From the NCBI GenBank assembly GCA_949927415.1, contig CATLFB010000006.1:1-64000 (forward strand): a stretch of 64,000 nt of DNA. The letters are read 5' to 3'. Source of the stretch: an uncultured Candidatus Melainabacteria bacterium. Its GTDB lineage: Bacteria; Cyanobacteriota; Vampirovibrionia; Gastranaerophilales; Gastranaerophilaceae. Below are positions 45,001-52,901 of this stretch, one piece after another. The notes under the pieces are model-generated. The model saw only the letters and a list, made by a program, of their open reading frames with translations. It was not told where the DNA came from and made no database searches. The stretch's first letter is position 1. Every line of letters starts with the position of its first letter. Position numbers and translations under genes: made by a program.

Positions 45001-45888
45001 TTAAGAATACATTAAAACGCTTCTGAAATGTACATCTTTTACAATGTCGATAATTTTGTTGATGAATTTTTTATATGCTTGTCTATCCGATTCGCCCGAA
45101 AGGATTATGTCAGCGTTTTCAATGGTCGGGTGAATGTGGGTTTTGGCTTTGCTTGCGGCGTTGTTGTAGACCTCATCGCTTGATGAACCTAACCCTCTTT
45201 CTGCGGCTCTTTTGTAAAATCTTTCTTTCTGAACGTCACTTGAAACATCTACATAAATTTTGAAATCAAATGCATCAACGACTTTTTCAGTTAATGTGAA
45301 CAACCCTTCCGAAATTATTATCGGAGCCGGAGTTGCAAGCGTCACATTGTCTTTTCTGATTGCGGTTCCGGACATATCGTATTTCGGAAGATAAACTTCC
45401 CTGCCGTTCAAAAGCGATTTGATATGTTGTTTCATCAATTCAAGTTCAAGTGCTTCCGGTACATCAAGGTCGTAATTTTTTGCGAATTCAGCGAAGCTTC
45501 CGGCCTCTTTTACCATCTCTGAACGGTCGTAATAATAATCATCCGTATTGATTCTCGTGATTGCATTCTTGATGCAGTATTCGTATGCAAAAGCTTCGAT
45601 GGTGCTGATTATATCATAAGTGATTGTTGATTTGCCGCTGGCGGTTTCGCCCGCAATGCCGATTGCACAAGCCCTTCCCTTGCAGCCGGATAAAAATAAT
45701 GCCATCTTATGAATGGCATTATTAGAAACATATTTAATTATAGAATCAGATGAATTCATTTCATCTGCAAAAATTTTATTGAGTTTTTTTTCAATTGATT
45801 GAAAAATAAGAAGATTATTGTTTCTTTTGTTTGAAAACAATTGCTGTTTTTCTGAAGGTCTGATGGTTTTTGTAACAGTGTTCTGCAT
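45001..45888 (-). CDS. Uridine kinase-like P-loop kinase
   Basis: 295 aa, longer than the typical 210. The Walker A loop is GIAGETASGKSTITYDI (residues about 76-92). The NTDDYYYDRSEM motif, the PKYDMSGTAIRK segment and IIISEGLFTL match the uridine kinase/phosphoribulokinase family. The N-terminal 70 residues are an extra helical region starting MQNTVTKTIRPSEKQQLF. The gene is flanked by unrelated functions. Substrate may be uridine or another nucleoside; the extended N-terminus leaves room for a different role. Confidence 0.82.
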   Translation of the reverse strand: MQNTVTKTIRPSEKQQLFSNKRNNNLLIFQSIEKKLNKIFADEMNSSDSIIKYVSNNAIHKMALFLSGCKGRACAIGIAGETASGKSTITYDIISTIEAFAYEYCIKNAITRINTDDYYYDRSEMVKEAGSFAEFAKNYDLDVPEALELELMKQHIKSLLNGREVYLPKYDMSGTAIRKDNVTLATPAPIIISEGLFTLTEKVVDAFDFKIYVDVSSDVQKERFYKRAAERGLGSSSDEVYNNAASKAKTHIHPTIENADIILSGESDRQAYKKFINKIIDIVKDVHFRSVLMYS

Positions 45889-45979
45889 TTACAAATCCTT
45901 ATTAAATTCTTCACTTTTTTCTAATTCTACTACAATAAAAAATAAATAGATTGAAATTTGTCAAAAATGTTAAAAATGT

Positions 45980-47026
45980 TTAAACTTTGTTACACCCTGC
46001 AACATTTTTTGAAAGCTTCTTGTCGATTTTTTCGGCTGTATATGTTGAAATTACCGGCAAAATGCCATAGTATATCGCGGCAAAAATTATTGCAGGCCGC
46101 ACAATATTAAGCCCTTCGATATATTTCGGAAGTTTTGGATTGTTTTTGTGAAGTTTGGAGAATTTGTCTATAAATTTCTGAGTTCTATTCTTTATCAGGC
46201 TGTCAATAAAGTATCCGCATGATAACGTTATTGCGGTTGAAATTACGTTGTTGTAAATAAGCGCTTTTTTTCGCTCTTCTTTTATTTTTTTGCTTTTGTT
46301 TGTCTGCAGAGCAAAACTTGAGGTCAGAAGTATGTCGGTTGCGGCACTCATGTGTTTTGCAATATTTTTGTCATTGTTTTCATTGTGTATTGCAAAATTT
46401 CTGAACAAATCCCAATCAAGAATTTTTCCGATACCTTTTGGAATGCTTTCTGTAAGACGTCCGGTAAAAGGTATTTTGTCTGTCTGATTTTTTTCTTCAG
46501 ATAGTGCTTGGGAAGGAATTTTCGGGGTCGGTAAAATTTTCAGATTAAATAATTTATCCATAATGACAGGAATGAATGCAATTGTAAAAACGGATTTCGG
46601 GATTGCTGAAAGGAAGCCTGCGCCGAGTTTGATTGTTTGTGCGGCAAGCCTGTAGCTTTTTGAATCCGTTATTGCTGCGGCAGAAGGCGTAAAGCTTTTT
46701 ATAGTATCTTTTTTTAAGTATTTTTCGGGATTTGCGTCAATTTTTTTTACGGCATATTCGATAGGAAGAGCAACAGTTTCTACAATTCCGAATTTTATAA
46801 GTCCTGAGCCGATAGAATTTGCGCAGGCATATTGTTTGTTTTCTTTTTCAACATCCGGTGTTGAAAGAATTGCAAGCGGTCTGACAGTTAGTGACATAGT
46901 CAGCGCTGTTGCTGCAGAAAAAGAGGTTCCATGTTCTGAAATTTTTTCTAAAGCCTTAAGCGCAGTTTTGTTTGTCAACAAGCTTGTAAAATTTGTATTA
47001 TTTCGGCTGATGTTGTTTACTTGCAT
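45980..47026 (-). CDS. Lineage-type membrane protein of unknown function
   Basis: 348 aa from the ATG at 47026, preceded by GGGAAA; the longer frame to 47056 adds ten residues before the conserved leader MQVNNISRNNTNFTSLL. Hydrophobic segments lie near residues 40-60, 90-110 (GLIKFGIVETVALPIEY), 155-175 (SAIPKSVFTIAFIPVIM), 260-280 and 320-345 (RPAIIFAAIYYGILPVI). Charged connecting regions are similar in style to the 527-aa protein at 9999. Probably an inner-membrane protein. Its start lies 88 bp from the divergent pnuC start. Confidence 0.6.
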   Translation of the reverse strand: MQVNNISRNNTNFTSLLTNKTALKALEKISEHGTSFSAATALTMSLTVRPLAILSTPDVEKENKQYACANSIGSGLIKFGIVETVALPIEYAVKKIDANPEKYLKKDTIKSFTPSAAAITDSKSYRLAAQTIKLGAGFLSAIPKSVFTIAFIPVIMDKLFNLKILPTPKIPSQALSEEKNQTDKIPFTGRLTESIPKGIGKILDWDLFRNFAIHNENNDKNIAKHMSAATDILLTSSFALQTNKSKKIKEERKKALIYNNVISTAITLSCGYFIDSLIKNRTQKFIDKFSKLHKNNPKLPKYIEGLNIVRPAIIFAAIYYGILPVISTYTAEKIDKKLSKNVAGCNKV

Positions 47027-47113
47027 TTTTATTTCCCTATTATTAGTAGACAACACACAAAGAAAAAAGTAAAATATTTCCTTGAAAAAAGATTTTATTC
47101 TATAATAAAACTG

Positions 47114-47842
47114 ATGGAAATAAAAGAATTTATCAAATCCGAATTGCGCGGCTGGGGAAAGTATGAGAGAGTGCTTTTTCCGCTGGAAATTATTTTTATT
47201 ATTCTGCTTTCGTTTTACATTGGCGATAATAAGGTTGCGCTTGTTTCTGCGATATGCGGAATAAGCTATACGATTCTTGCGGGCAAGGGCAAGATATCGT
47301 GTTATTTTTTCGGGCTTTGCGGAACTTTGTGTTACGCATATTTGTCATATAAAAACAGTCTTTACGGAAACTTGATGTTATATGCACTATATTATTTCCC
47401 AATGCAGATTCTTGGGATTTTCAGATGGCGGAAGCATTTAAAACCGGAGTCGGGTGAAATTGTAAAAACTTCTTTAAAATTTCGGGAGCAAATGTTCTAT
47501 TTTTCATTCTCGATTGGGTTGTCTTTGTTATTTTCGGTTATATTGCGTAAGTTTGGGGATTTAACTCCGTTTGTGGATGCTTTTACGACTGTATTTTCGA
47601 TATTCGGTTTAATATTAACGATAAAACGTTGTATTGAGCAGTGGTATATTTGGACAGTTGTAAACGGACTTTCAATATATATGTGGATAAGCGCATATAT
47701 GCATGGATCGAATTGCTTGGCGACGATATTAATGTGGGTTACATATTTTGTGCTGGGATTATATTTTTTATACGTCTGGAAAAAGGAATTATCAGTTTCA
47801 GCTTTAGGAGATATTGAAATGAAAGAATCATTTAAAGCCTGA
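47114..47842 (+). CDS. pnuC: Nicotinamide riboside transporter PnuC
   Basis: 242 aa from the ATG at 47114 (MEIKEFIKSEL); the frame extends upstream to 47021 but that part is not conserved. It has about seven membrane helices, including LVSAICGISYTILAGKGKISCYFFGLCG, LYALYYFPMQILGIFRWRKH and a C-terminal WITYFVLGLYFLYVW-like helix. These are PnuC features, with the substrate-site Trp/Asn residues of helices 4-6 present. It imports nicotinamide riboside for NAD synthesis. The C-terminal end is disturbed: the stop falls inside a short duplicated piece of the gene itself. No riboswitch is visible upstream. Confidence 0.85.
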   Translation: MEIKEFIKSELRGWGKYERVLFPLEIIFIILLSFYIGDNKVALVSAICGISYTILAGKGKISCYFFGLCGTLCYAYLSYKNSLYGNLMLYALYYFPMQILGIFRWRKHLKPESGEIVKTSLKFREQMFYFSFSIGLSLLFSVILRKFGDLTPFVDAFTTVFSIFGLILTIKRCIEQWYIWTVVNGLSIYMWISAYMHGSNCLATILMWVTYFVLGLYFLYVWKKELSVSALGDIEMKESFKA

Positions 47843-47888
47843 GTCAGGAGAAACTGTTAAGACTTTTTTAGCAAATTTCCGGAAATAA
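47829..47888 (+). pseudogene. 20-codon remnant of a second pnuC copy
   Basis: Read in another frame, this stretch encodes HLKPESGETVKTFLANFRK, which matches HLKPESGEIVKTSLKFRE inside pnuC (about 47433-47490). The DNA matches across about 45 bp. It overlaps the last codons of pnuC and runs into the tRNA upstream region, so it marks an old tandem duplication or a recombination scar. Confidence 0.7.
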
Positions 47889-47901
47889 AAATTCAGGGTA
47901 C

Positions 47902-47931
47902 TTGATTTTTAAAATTTACGGAGCATAATAT
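47902..47931 (+). promoter_or_regulatory. Probable promoter of tRNA-fMet
   Basis: TTGATT (47902-47907), an 18-bp spacer, and TAATAT (47926-47931), about 40 bp before the mature tRNA. Confidence 0.5.
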
Positions 47932-47970
47932 AAGTGTTGAGGGAATTTCCTCGATACGCGATAAACATAT

Positions 47971-48047
<77 letters not shown>

Positions 48048-48055
48048 TTTGATAT

Positions 48056-48092
48056 AAGTGACTTTTAGAGATTTTCTAGAAGTCACTTTTTT
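48056..48092 (+). terminator. Terminator of the tRNA-fMet transcript
   Basis: AAGTGACTT...TAGA pairs with TCTAGAAGTCACTT around a small loop, and a T6 tail follows. The chromosomal part of the window appears to end close to here. Confidence 0.85.
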
Positions 48093-48164
48093 AGTAAATA
48101 CAACACATTTTACTGCACAATAGAATAATTTGAATTAAAAACTTATAACAAAATTGTAATAAAC

Positions 48165-48417
48165 TGAGTAATTTGGTCGGGGCAGATGGTGTGATTTTTT
48201 CGGGTAATCGGCTCTGTGTACGAGTTTGAGGGGTAGGAAATAATCAAACCATGTGAACCAAAATTACTCACTTTACTCTTTTTCTACTCAGGGCAGATGG
48301 TGTGATTATTTTGGGCAAACCTGATTTTTGAATAATAGCCTGATTTTTCGGGGGGGGGGTTACTTAGGTCAAATGGTATGATTATTTTGGGCAAATGAGT
48401 AATTTGAGTAATTTGAT
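48165..48417. repeat. Array of repeated sites, probable left end of the Mu-like element
   Basis: Four copies of a 20-28 bp site with core CATGGT/GATGGTGTGATTATTTT occur at 48181-48200 (+), 48237-48256 (inverted), 48290-48318 (+) and 48367-48395 (+). The last two also share TTTTGGGCAAA. A second box, TGAGTAATTT, accompanies them at 48165, 48261 (inverted) and 48396. Clustered sites of mixed orientation next to the transposase are how MuA/TnsB-type transposases recognise element ends. The rest of the 440-bp gap between the tRNA and the GNAT gene is A/T-rich, with a G10 run at 48350-48359. Confidence 0.7.
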
Positions 48418-48494
48418 TTTTCATGAATAACCGTTTTGAAATTTATCCAAATTTGCCGGGATTTTTATTTTTCATTTTATGATAAAATATGACA

Positions 48495-48923
48495 ATGAAA
48501 AATTTAACATATAAAAAGTTCACTGGACTTAATGACGATATTATAAAAATTAGAATGTCTATTTTTGTTGAAGAACAAGGTTTCAATAATGAATTTGATG
48601 AGATTGATAAAACTTGTTCGCATATCGTTTTATATGATAATAATAATCCTATTGCGACTTGTCGTTATTTTTATGAAAACAATAACTATCATATTGGAAG
48701 AGTTGCTGTTTCAAAAGAATATCGCGGAAAACATTTAGGCAACGAAATTATGCAAATTGCCGAAGATGAAATTAAAAAAGAAGGTGGCAAAACTATCGAA
48801 GTTTCTGCACAAGTTAGAGTTTCAAGTTTTTATAAAAAACTCGGTTTTAATGAAGTCGGTAGTGTTTATTTAGATGAGTTTTGCGAACATATAAGAATGA
48901 TTAAAAATATAAATTTTGTTTGA
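48495..48923 (+). CDS. GNAT acetyltransferase, first gene of the element
   Basis: 142 aa from the ATG at 48495 (MKNLTYKKF); an ATG two codons earlier is also possible. GNAT motif A is intact: IGRVAVSKEYRGKHLGNEIMQIAEDEI, with the acetyl-CoA-binding R-x-x-G-x-G/A-like loop. The closing SSFYKKLGFNEVG strand is typical. It resembles the ElaA/YjcF-like small N-acetyltransferases. Base composition and codon use are more A/T-rich than the chromosome to the left and similar to the following transposition genes, so it is probably cargo or a regulator of the mobile element. Acceptor unknown. Confidence 0.8.
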   Translation: MKNLTYKKFTGLNDDIIKIRMSIFVEEQGFNNEFDEIDKTCSHIVLYDNNNPIATCRYFYENNNYHIGRVAVSKEYRGKHLGNEIMQIAEDEIKKEGGKTIEVSAQVRVSSFYKKLGFNEVGSVYLDEFCEHIRMIKNINFV

Positions 48924-48992
48924 TACGAAACCGACACAATGCTCGGAAGTGGTGTTCCAATCCTTTGTATTCAGAGGTAAAGTGTTCGTACC

Positions 48993-50990
48993 ATGAAAAA
49001 CGAATATGTTAACATTAAAAAAATCGCACAGGCAAAGGGTTTGAAAAGCACTCGTTCAATCCGAATGGAAATCAACAAGTCCGAAAGCAAATATATTTCA
49101 AGAGAGGTTAAGGTTAACGGTGGCACTTCTTATGAGATCCTGTTTTCAAGTTTAGAGCCTGAATTACAACAAAAACTTCGTGAGAACGAAACAAAATCAG
49201 CAGCACTTGTGCCTCTGAATTATCAGCCTCCAGTTATAACAGATAAAGCAAGAATAACAGCTAATCATCGAATGAATATTGTCAAAGCCGCTCTTGAACA
49301 TCGCAAAAAATATAATACTCAAAAACAAGCAGACCACGAATTTTTAGAGTTATACAACACAGGATTATTTTTACCAAAAGCATACGAATTTCTTGGAAGC
49401 ATTTCAATCGGAACATTAAGGCGATACATTCAAGCCTATTTAAAAAGCGGAAATGCAGAGAATTTAGTTCCTCAATACAAAATTACAAAGCAGGGTGAAT
49501 ATAACGGCATATTAAATAATGATATGAAAAAAGTTCTGCTCGCTCTTTTACTTCATCAAAATAAATTCGGTTACAATACAGCCATTCGCTTGGCTAAACA
49601 AATATTAATTAAGCAAGGATATGATGAGGAAAGTTTACCAAGTAATATTACATTCAAACGATTTGCAGAGCATTTTAGAGATAATAATTATGCCGAATGG
49701 ACTCTAAAACGTGAAGGAATAAAAGCCTACCACGATAAGGTTGAGCCGTATATTGAACGAGATATTTCTAAAATCGAAGTGGGCGATGTTTTAATCGCAG
49801 ACGGTCACGTTCTTAATTTCCAAGTAATAAATCCATTTACAGGTAAGCCAACGAGAGCGACACTCGTTGGCTTTTTAGATTGGAAATCAACAACCCTTGT
49901 CGGGTATGAAATTATGATGAGCGAAAACACTCAATGTATCGCCTCAGCTTTACGGAATGCAATTTTAAATCTTGGTTTGATTCCAAAGGTTGTGTACCAA
50001 GATAACGGAAAGGCTTTTAAATCAAAATATTTTCAACATTGTGATTTTGAGGAGGGGGAATTTAACGGAGTGTATGCCAATTTAGGTATTCACTCCGTTT
50101 TTGCTAAACCATACAATGCAAGAGCGAAAGTCATTGAGAGGTTTTTCTTAGAATTTCAAGAAGAATTTGAAAAATTAATGCCAAGCTACATTGGTACTTC
50201 AATTGAAAATCGTCCTGCTTGGATGAACAGAAATGAAAAACTCCACCTTCAAATTCACGAGAAACAAACTGGTGGAAAAATTCCAACGGTACAAGAAGTA
50301 ATTAAATACATTGATTGTTGGCTTGAATTTCACAATCAAAAACTTTGTCCTAATGACCGTTCAATAACTATTCAAGAGGTATTAAACTCTGTTCAAAGAC
50401 AAGATATCAATAAATCAGCTCTTGATTATCTAATGATGAAAACAGAGGGCAGAACGATAAATAAACATGGCATTACATTCTTAAATATGCATTACAGAAG
50501 CGATGCAATTCTCGGACTCAGAGATAAAATTTATATCCGATACAGTTTATTTGACCTTTCAAAAGTCTATGTCTACTCTGCTAAAGGCGAGCCTTTATGC
50601 GTTGCACACAGAGTGCAGAAAGTTCATCCAATGGCAAGGGTCTTAGGAACGGTGCAAGATATGGAAGAATACAATCAGCAATACAAAAAGCAACAACAAA
50701 TAAAAAGCCGGCTGATTAAAAAAGTTAAATCGTACTACAAATCCGAAGATATTCCACTCTTGGAAATCGAGCCGGAAGTAATTGATGAAATCGCTCCAAT
50801 TCTTGAAGAGAAACCGAAACGTGAAAAGAAGAAAACACCTCGTGAACAGCAGATGAACAGACCGATTTTTGCAAATGATGCCGAGAAATATGAATGGTTA
50901 ATTGCTCATGGCTGTACAAACCAAGAGGACAGAAAATTTCTAACTAAATTTATACAAAGCGAACAATACCAATTATTATATGGAGATTAA
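48993..50990 (+). CDS. DDE transposase 1 (MuA/TnsB-like)
   Basis: 665 aa. The N-terminal region (1-60) looks like the Mu-type winged HTH that binds internal or end sites, and a second helical DNA-binding region covers about 85-245. The RNase H-like integrase core has Asp270 (LIADGH), Asp337 (YQDNGKAF) and Glu382 (AKVIERFF), a complete DDE triad. A beta-barrel domain then follows (about 440-560) and a basic, Lys-rich C-terminal tail that in MuA contacts the ATPase partner. The next gene, its ATPase, starts 4 bp after this stop. This transposase is not a close paralogue of the second one at 52895. Confidence 0.9.
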   Translation: MKNEYVNIKKIAQAKGLKSTRSIRMEINKSESKYISREVKVNGGTSYEILFSSLEPELQQKLRENETKSAALVPLNYQPPVITDKARITANHRMNIVKAALEHRKKYNTQKQADHEFLELYNTGLFLPKAYEFLGSISIGTLRRYIQAYLKSGNAENLVPQYKITKQGEYNGILNNDMKKVLLALLLHQNKFGYNTAIRLAKQILIKQGYDEESLPSNITFKRFAEHFRDNNYAEWTLKREGIKAYHDKVEPYIERDISKIEVGDVLIADGHVLNFQVINPFTGKPTRATLVGFLDWKSTTLVGYEIMMSENTQCIASALRNAILNLGLIPKVVYQDNGKAFKSKYFQHCDFEEGEFNGVYANLGIHSVFAKPYNARAKVIERFFLEFQEEFEKLMPSYIGTSIENRPAWMNRNEKLHLQIHEKQTGGKIPTVQEVIKYIDCWLEFHNQKLCPNDRSITIQEVLNSVQRQDINKSALDYLMMKTEGRTINKHGITFLNMHYRSDAILGLRDKIYIRYSLFDLSKVYVYSAKGEPLCVAHRVQKVHPMARVLGTVQDMEEYNQQYKKQQQIKSRLIKKVKSYYKSEDIPLLEIEPEVIDEIAPILEEKPKREKKKTPREQQMNRPIFANDAEKYEWLIAHGCTNQEDRKFLTKFIQSEQYQLLYGD

Positions 50991-50993
50991 ACA

Positions 50994-51710
50994 ATGAAAA
51001 AGACATTTATTAAAACGAAAAATGTTAAACGGTTTATTACTTTAATGGATGAACTTCAAAAACTTCCACCCAACATTCCAAAATTAGCCCTTGTTTATGG
51101 TGAACATGGGCTTGGTAAATCACAGACAATTCAATGGTGGGCTAATAAGAACGATTCGATTTATGTAAGAGCAACTCAAGGAATGACAAGCAGATGGCTT
51201 TTATCTGAAATTGCAGAAGAAATTGGCGAAGATCCGTATTGGCATACTCAAGAAACATTCAGCTTAATTGAAAACCATTTAAGACAAAATCCTAAAGTAA
51301 TAATTGTTGACGAGATTGATTATTTAATAGAAAAACACACCGTTGAAACCTTGCGAGATTTACACGATAAAACAGGCTGCCCGATTGTTTTGGTTGGAAT
51401 GGGAGCGGCGGATAAAAAACTTGCAAGATATCCGCATTTAATGGATAGAGTTTACAGACAACTTAAATTTGAACAATTTAATCAGGAGGATATTTCAGAC
51501 ATTTTATGCCAATTAACGGATTTAAGTTTTACTGAAGATTCAATAAATTATCTTGCAACACGCACAAACCAATTCAGGCAATTAGTTAAATTGATAAATA
51601 AAATTGAAAAATTATCTCAAACAAACCAAATTGAAGAATTAGACGAATACACATTGAAAGGACTTTTAAATGAAAGAGCGAATATTAAGACTTTGCAAAA
51701 GGTTGGATAA
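50994..51710 (+). CDS. Transposition AAA+ ATPase 1 (TnsC/TniB/MuB-like)
   Basis: 238 aa. Walker A is GEHGLGKS (residues 36-43), Walker B is KVIIVDEIDYL (101-111), and a sensor region has PIVLVGMGAADKKL with an arginine-rich MDRVYRQLKF after it. It lacks the N-terminal helix-turn-helix that the second ATPase (54846) has. MuB-type ATPases assemble on DNA, choose the target and activate the transposase. The gene sits between transposase 1 and the winged-helix gene, whose start overlaps this gene's 3' end by 41 bp. Confidence 0.88.
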   Translation: MKKTFIKTKNVKRFITLMDELQKLPPNIPKLALVYGEHGLGKSQTIQWWANKNDSIYVRATQGMTSRWLLSEIAEEIGEDPYWHTQETFSLIENHLRQNPKVIIVDEIDYLIEKHTVETLRDLHDKTGCPIVLVGMGAADKKLARYPHLMDRVYRQLKFEQFNQEDISDILCQLTDLSFTEDSINYLATRTNQFRQLVKLINKIEKLSQTNQIEELDEYTLKGLLNERANIKTLQKVG

Positions 51711-52347
51711 ATTCTCATTAGATGAAATTGAAATGGTATCGGAACTTGAAAGCGAAGAATTAATGCCGATTTTATCCGAATTAAAACGTGAAAACAAACT
51801 GATTCAAAAGGGTAATTCCTATTTTTATAACAAAGTTTCTGCCACAAAGAGAACTTTTGGGAATTTGCCTCTATGTTTTCAGTTTCATTCAAAAGAGGAA
51901 ATTGACTACATTTTAAAAGGTTTTTGCTGCGATATTGAAGTTTTAAAAATGATTGATTTATTTGGACTTACAAAACACACCTTAGATAAATTTTATAACT
52001 GTTTTAGAATGACGATTTATGAAAAACAATTCAATGAATTGTTAGAACACTTTGAAAAAACACCAAAGATGCCGCAAGAGCGAGTTTATATGAATACAAA
52101 AGTTTATTTATATTTATATAACGGTAAATTGTTTGTATCTGAAAAATATCTTGTTTCAAAAGATGCAAGAAAACATCGAGAAGAAGAACGGCTTGAGATT
52201 AAAAATATTTATTTAAAAAGCTACAGAAAAGTTTTAAGTCGCTCGTTCGCTCATAAATTTCATCTGCACCTATCAGAAGAATTGTGGAAGTATGGCAAGG
52301 AGTTTAATGAACAATATGTTTTAATGAATAAAATGTTATTTTCTTAA
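51670..52347 (+). CDS. Winged-helix protein associated with transposition module 1
   Basis: 225 aa. It starts inside the ATPase gene with a 41-bp overlap. Residues 14-56 (FSLDEIEMVSELESEELMPI...LIQKGNSYFYN) form a winged helix. The rest has several aromatic, Lys-rich helices and a YLYLYNGKLFVSEKYLV hairpin that may be a second DNA-binding element. The final basic part (KSYRKVLSRSFAHKFHLHL) is also suited to DNA binding. It is not recognisable as TniQ/TnsD. Position after transposase and ATPase suggests a third transposition factor, perhaps for target choice or end pairing. Confidence 0.6.
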   Translation: MKERILRLCKRLDKFSLDEIEMVSELESEELMPILSELKRENKLIQKGNSYFYNKVSATKRTFGNLPLCFQFHSKEEIDYILKGFCCDIEVLKMIDLFGLTKHTLDKFYNCFRMTIYEKQFNELLEHFEKTPKMPQERVYMNTKVYLYLYNGKLFVSEKYLVSKDARKHREEERLEIKNIYLKSYRKVLSRSFAHKFHLHLSEELWKYGKEFNEQYVLMNKMLFS

Positions 52348-52682
52348 CATTTCTTAATATAAAACAGGACAATTTTTTCTCTTTATTATTGCGTTTCAAA
52401 TTTGATAATTTTTTATAATTCTAAATTAAAACCTTTTATATTATAGTTTTCGGAGTTTTTATATTTCTGTCCTATTCAGGACAGGCAAAGTTTTTCATCT
52501 CTTTTAATATTTAAATATTCAAATATAATTGATTTATAGTTTGATTGTGTTTCTGTATAGCCAAGCAGATAGCCCATTTGGGCTACTTCGTGGTGTGCAA
52601 AAAATAAGATAGTCAGCTAATAGTAAAAATTTAAAAAAAGATTACTGCTTGAATAGTACCCCGTTACTAATCAAGAGAGGAA
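52348..52682. other. 335-bp gap between the two transposition modules
   Basis: It holds no gene. It contains a palindrome CTGTCCTATTCAGGACAG (52467-52484), a matching half-site CAGGACA at 52365, a short hairpin TAGCCCA/TGGGCTA (52570-52585) and, just before the HTH gene, an 11-bp stem with one mismatch (CTTGA.TAGTA). These look like operator and leader structures. No copy of the left-end transposase site is found here, so I see no right end for module 1. Confidence 0.55.
52467..52484. promoter_or_regulatory. Perfect palindromic operator candidate
   Basis: CTGTCCT-ATTC-AGGACAG, a 7-bp perfect dyad with a 4-bp spacer, 208 bp upstream of the Ner-like gene. A third copy of the half-site lies about 100 bp upstream. 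This spacing and symmetry fit a dimeric phage repressor or the small HTH protein encoded next. Confidence 0.55.
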
Positions 52683-52691
52683 TTGATAAAA

Positions 52692-52901
52692 ATGAACAAC
52701 TGTGTTAACTGCCAAAAGAAAATTTTACTAAAATTTATTATGTCGTTTTACAACATAAAAGCAACCGACATAGCAAGAGAAATCAACGTTTCTGACAGTC
52801 TTGTCAGAAAGCATATCGATGGAATTCGTAATTGTGAACAAGTGGATTTATATATAATCCATGCTTGTTTCGGAGATAATTTTGGAGCGATTAAATGCTA
52901 A
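52692..52901 (+). CDS. Ner/Cro-like small HTH protein
   Basis: 69 aa from the ATG at 52692 (GAGAGG 11 nt upstream); a TTG at 52683 is an alternative. One helix-turn-helix: IKATDIAREINVSDSLVRKHIDGIR, then a short hydrophobic C-terminus. It occupies the place of the Ner protein in Mu-like phages, immediately before the transposase gene, where it would moderate early transcription. The 3' end overlaps transposase 2 by 7 bp, so the genes are coupled. Confidence 0.7.
   Translation: MNNCVNCQKKILLKFIMSFYNIKATDIAREINVSDSLVRKHIDGIRNCEQVDLYIIHACFGDNFGAIKC

Noticed and set aside
47021-47113. A riboswitch before pnuC
   Set aside because: The upstream region is A/T-rich with no recognisable structure, and most of it overlaps the neighbouring gene's start region.
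52570-52585. Hairpin TAGCCCA/TGGGCTA as a terminator of transposition module 1
   Set aside because: There is no T-run after it and it is over 200 bp from the stop at 52347.
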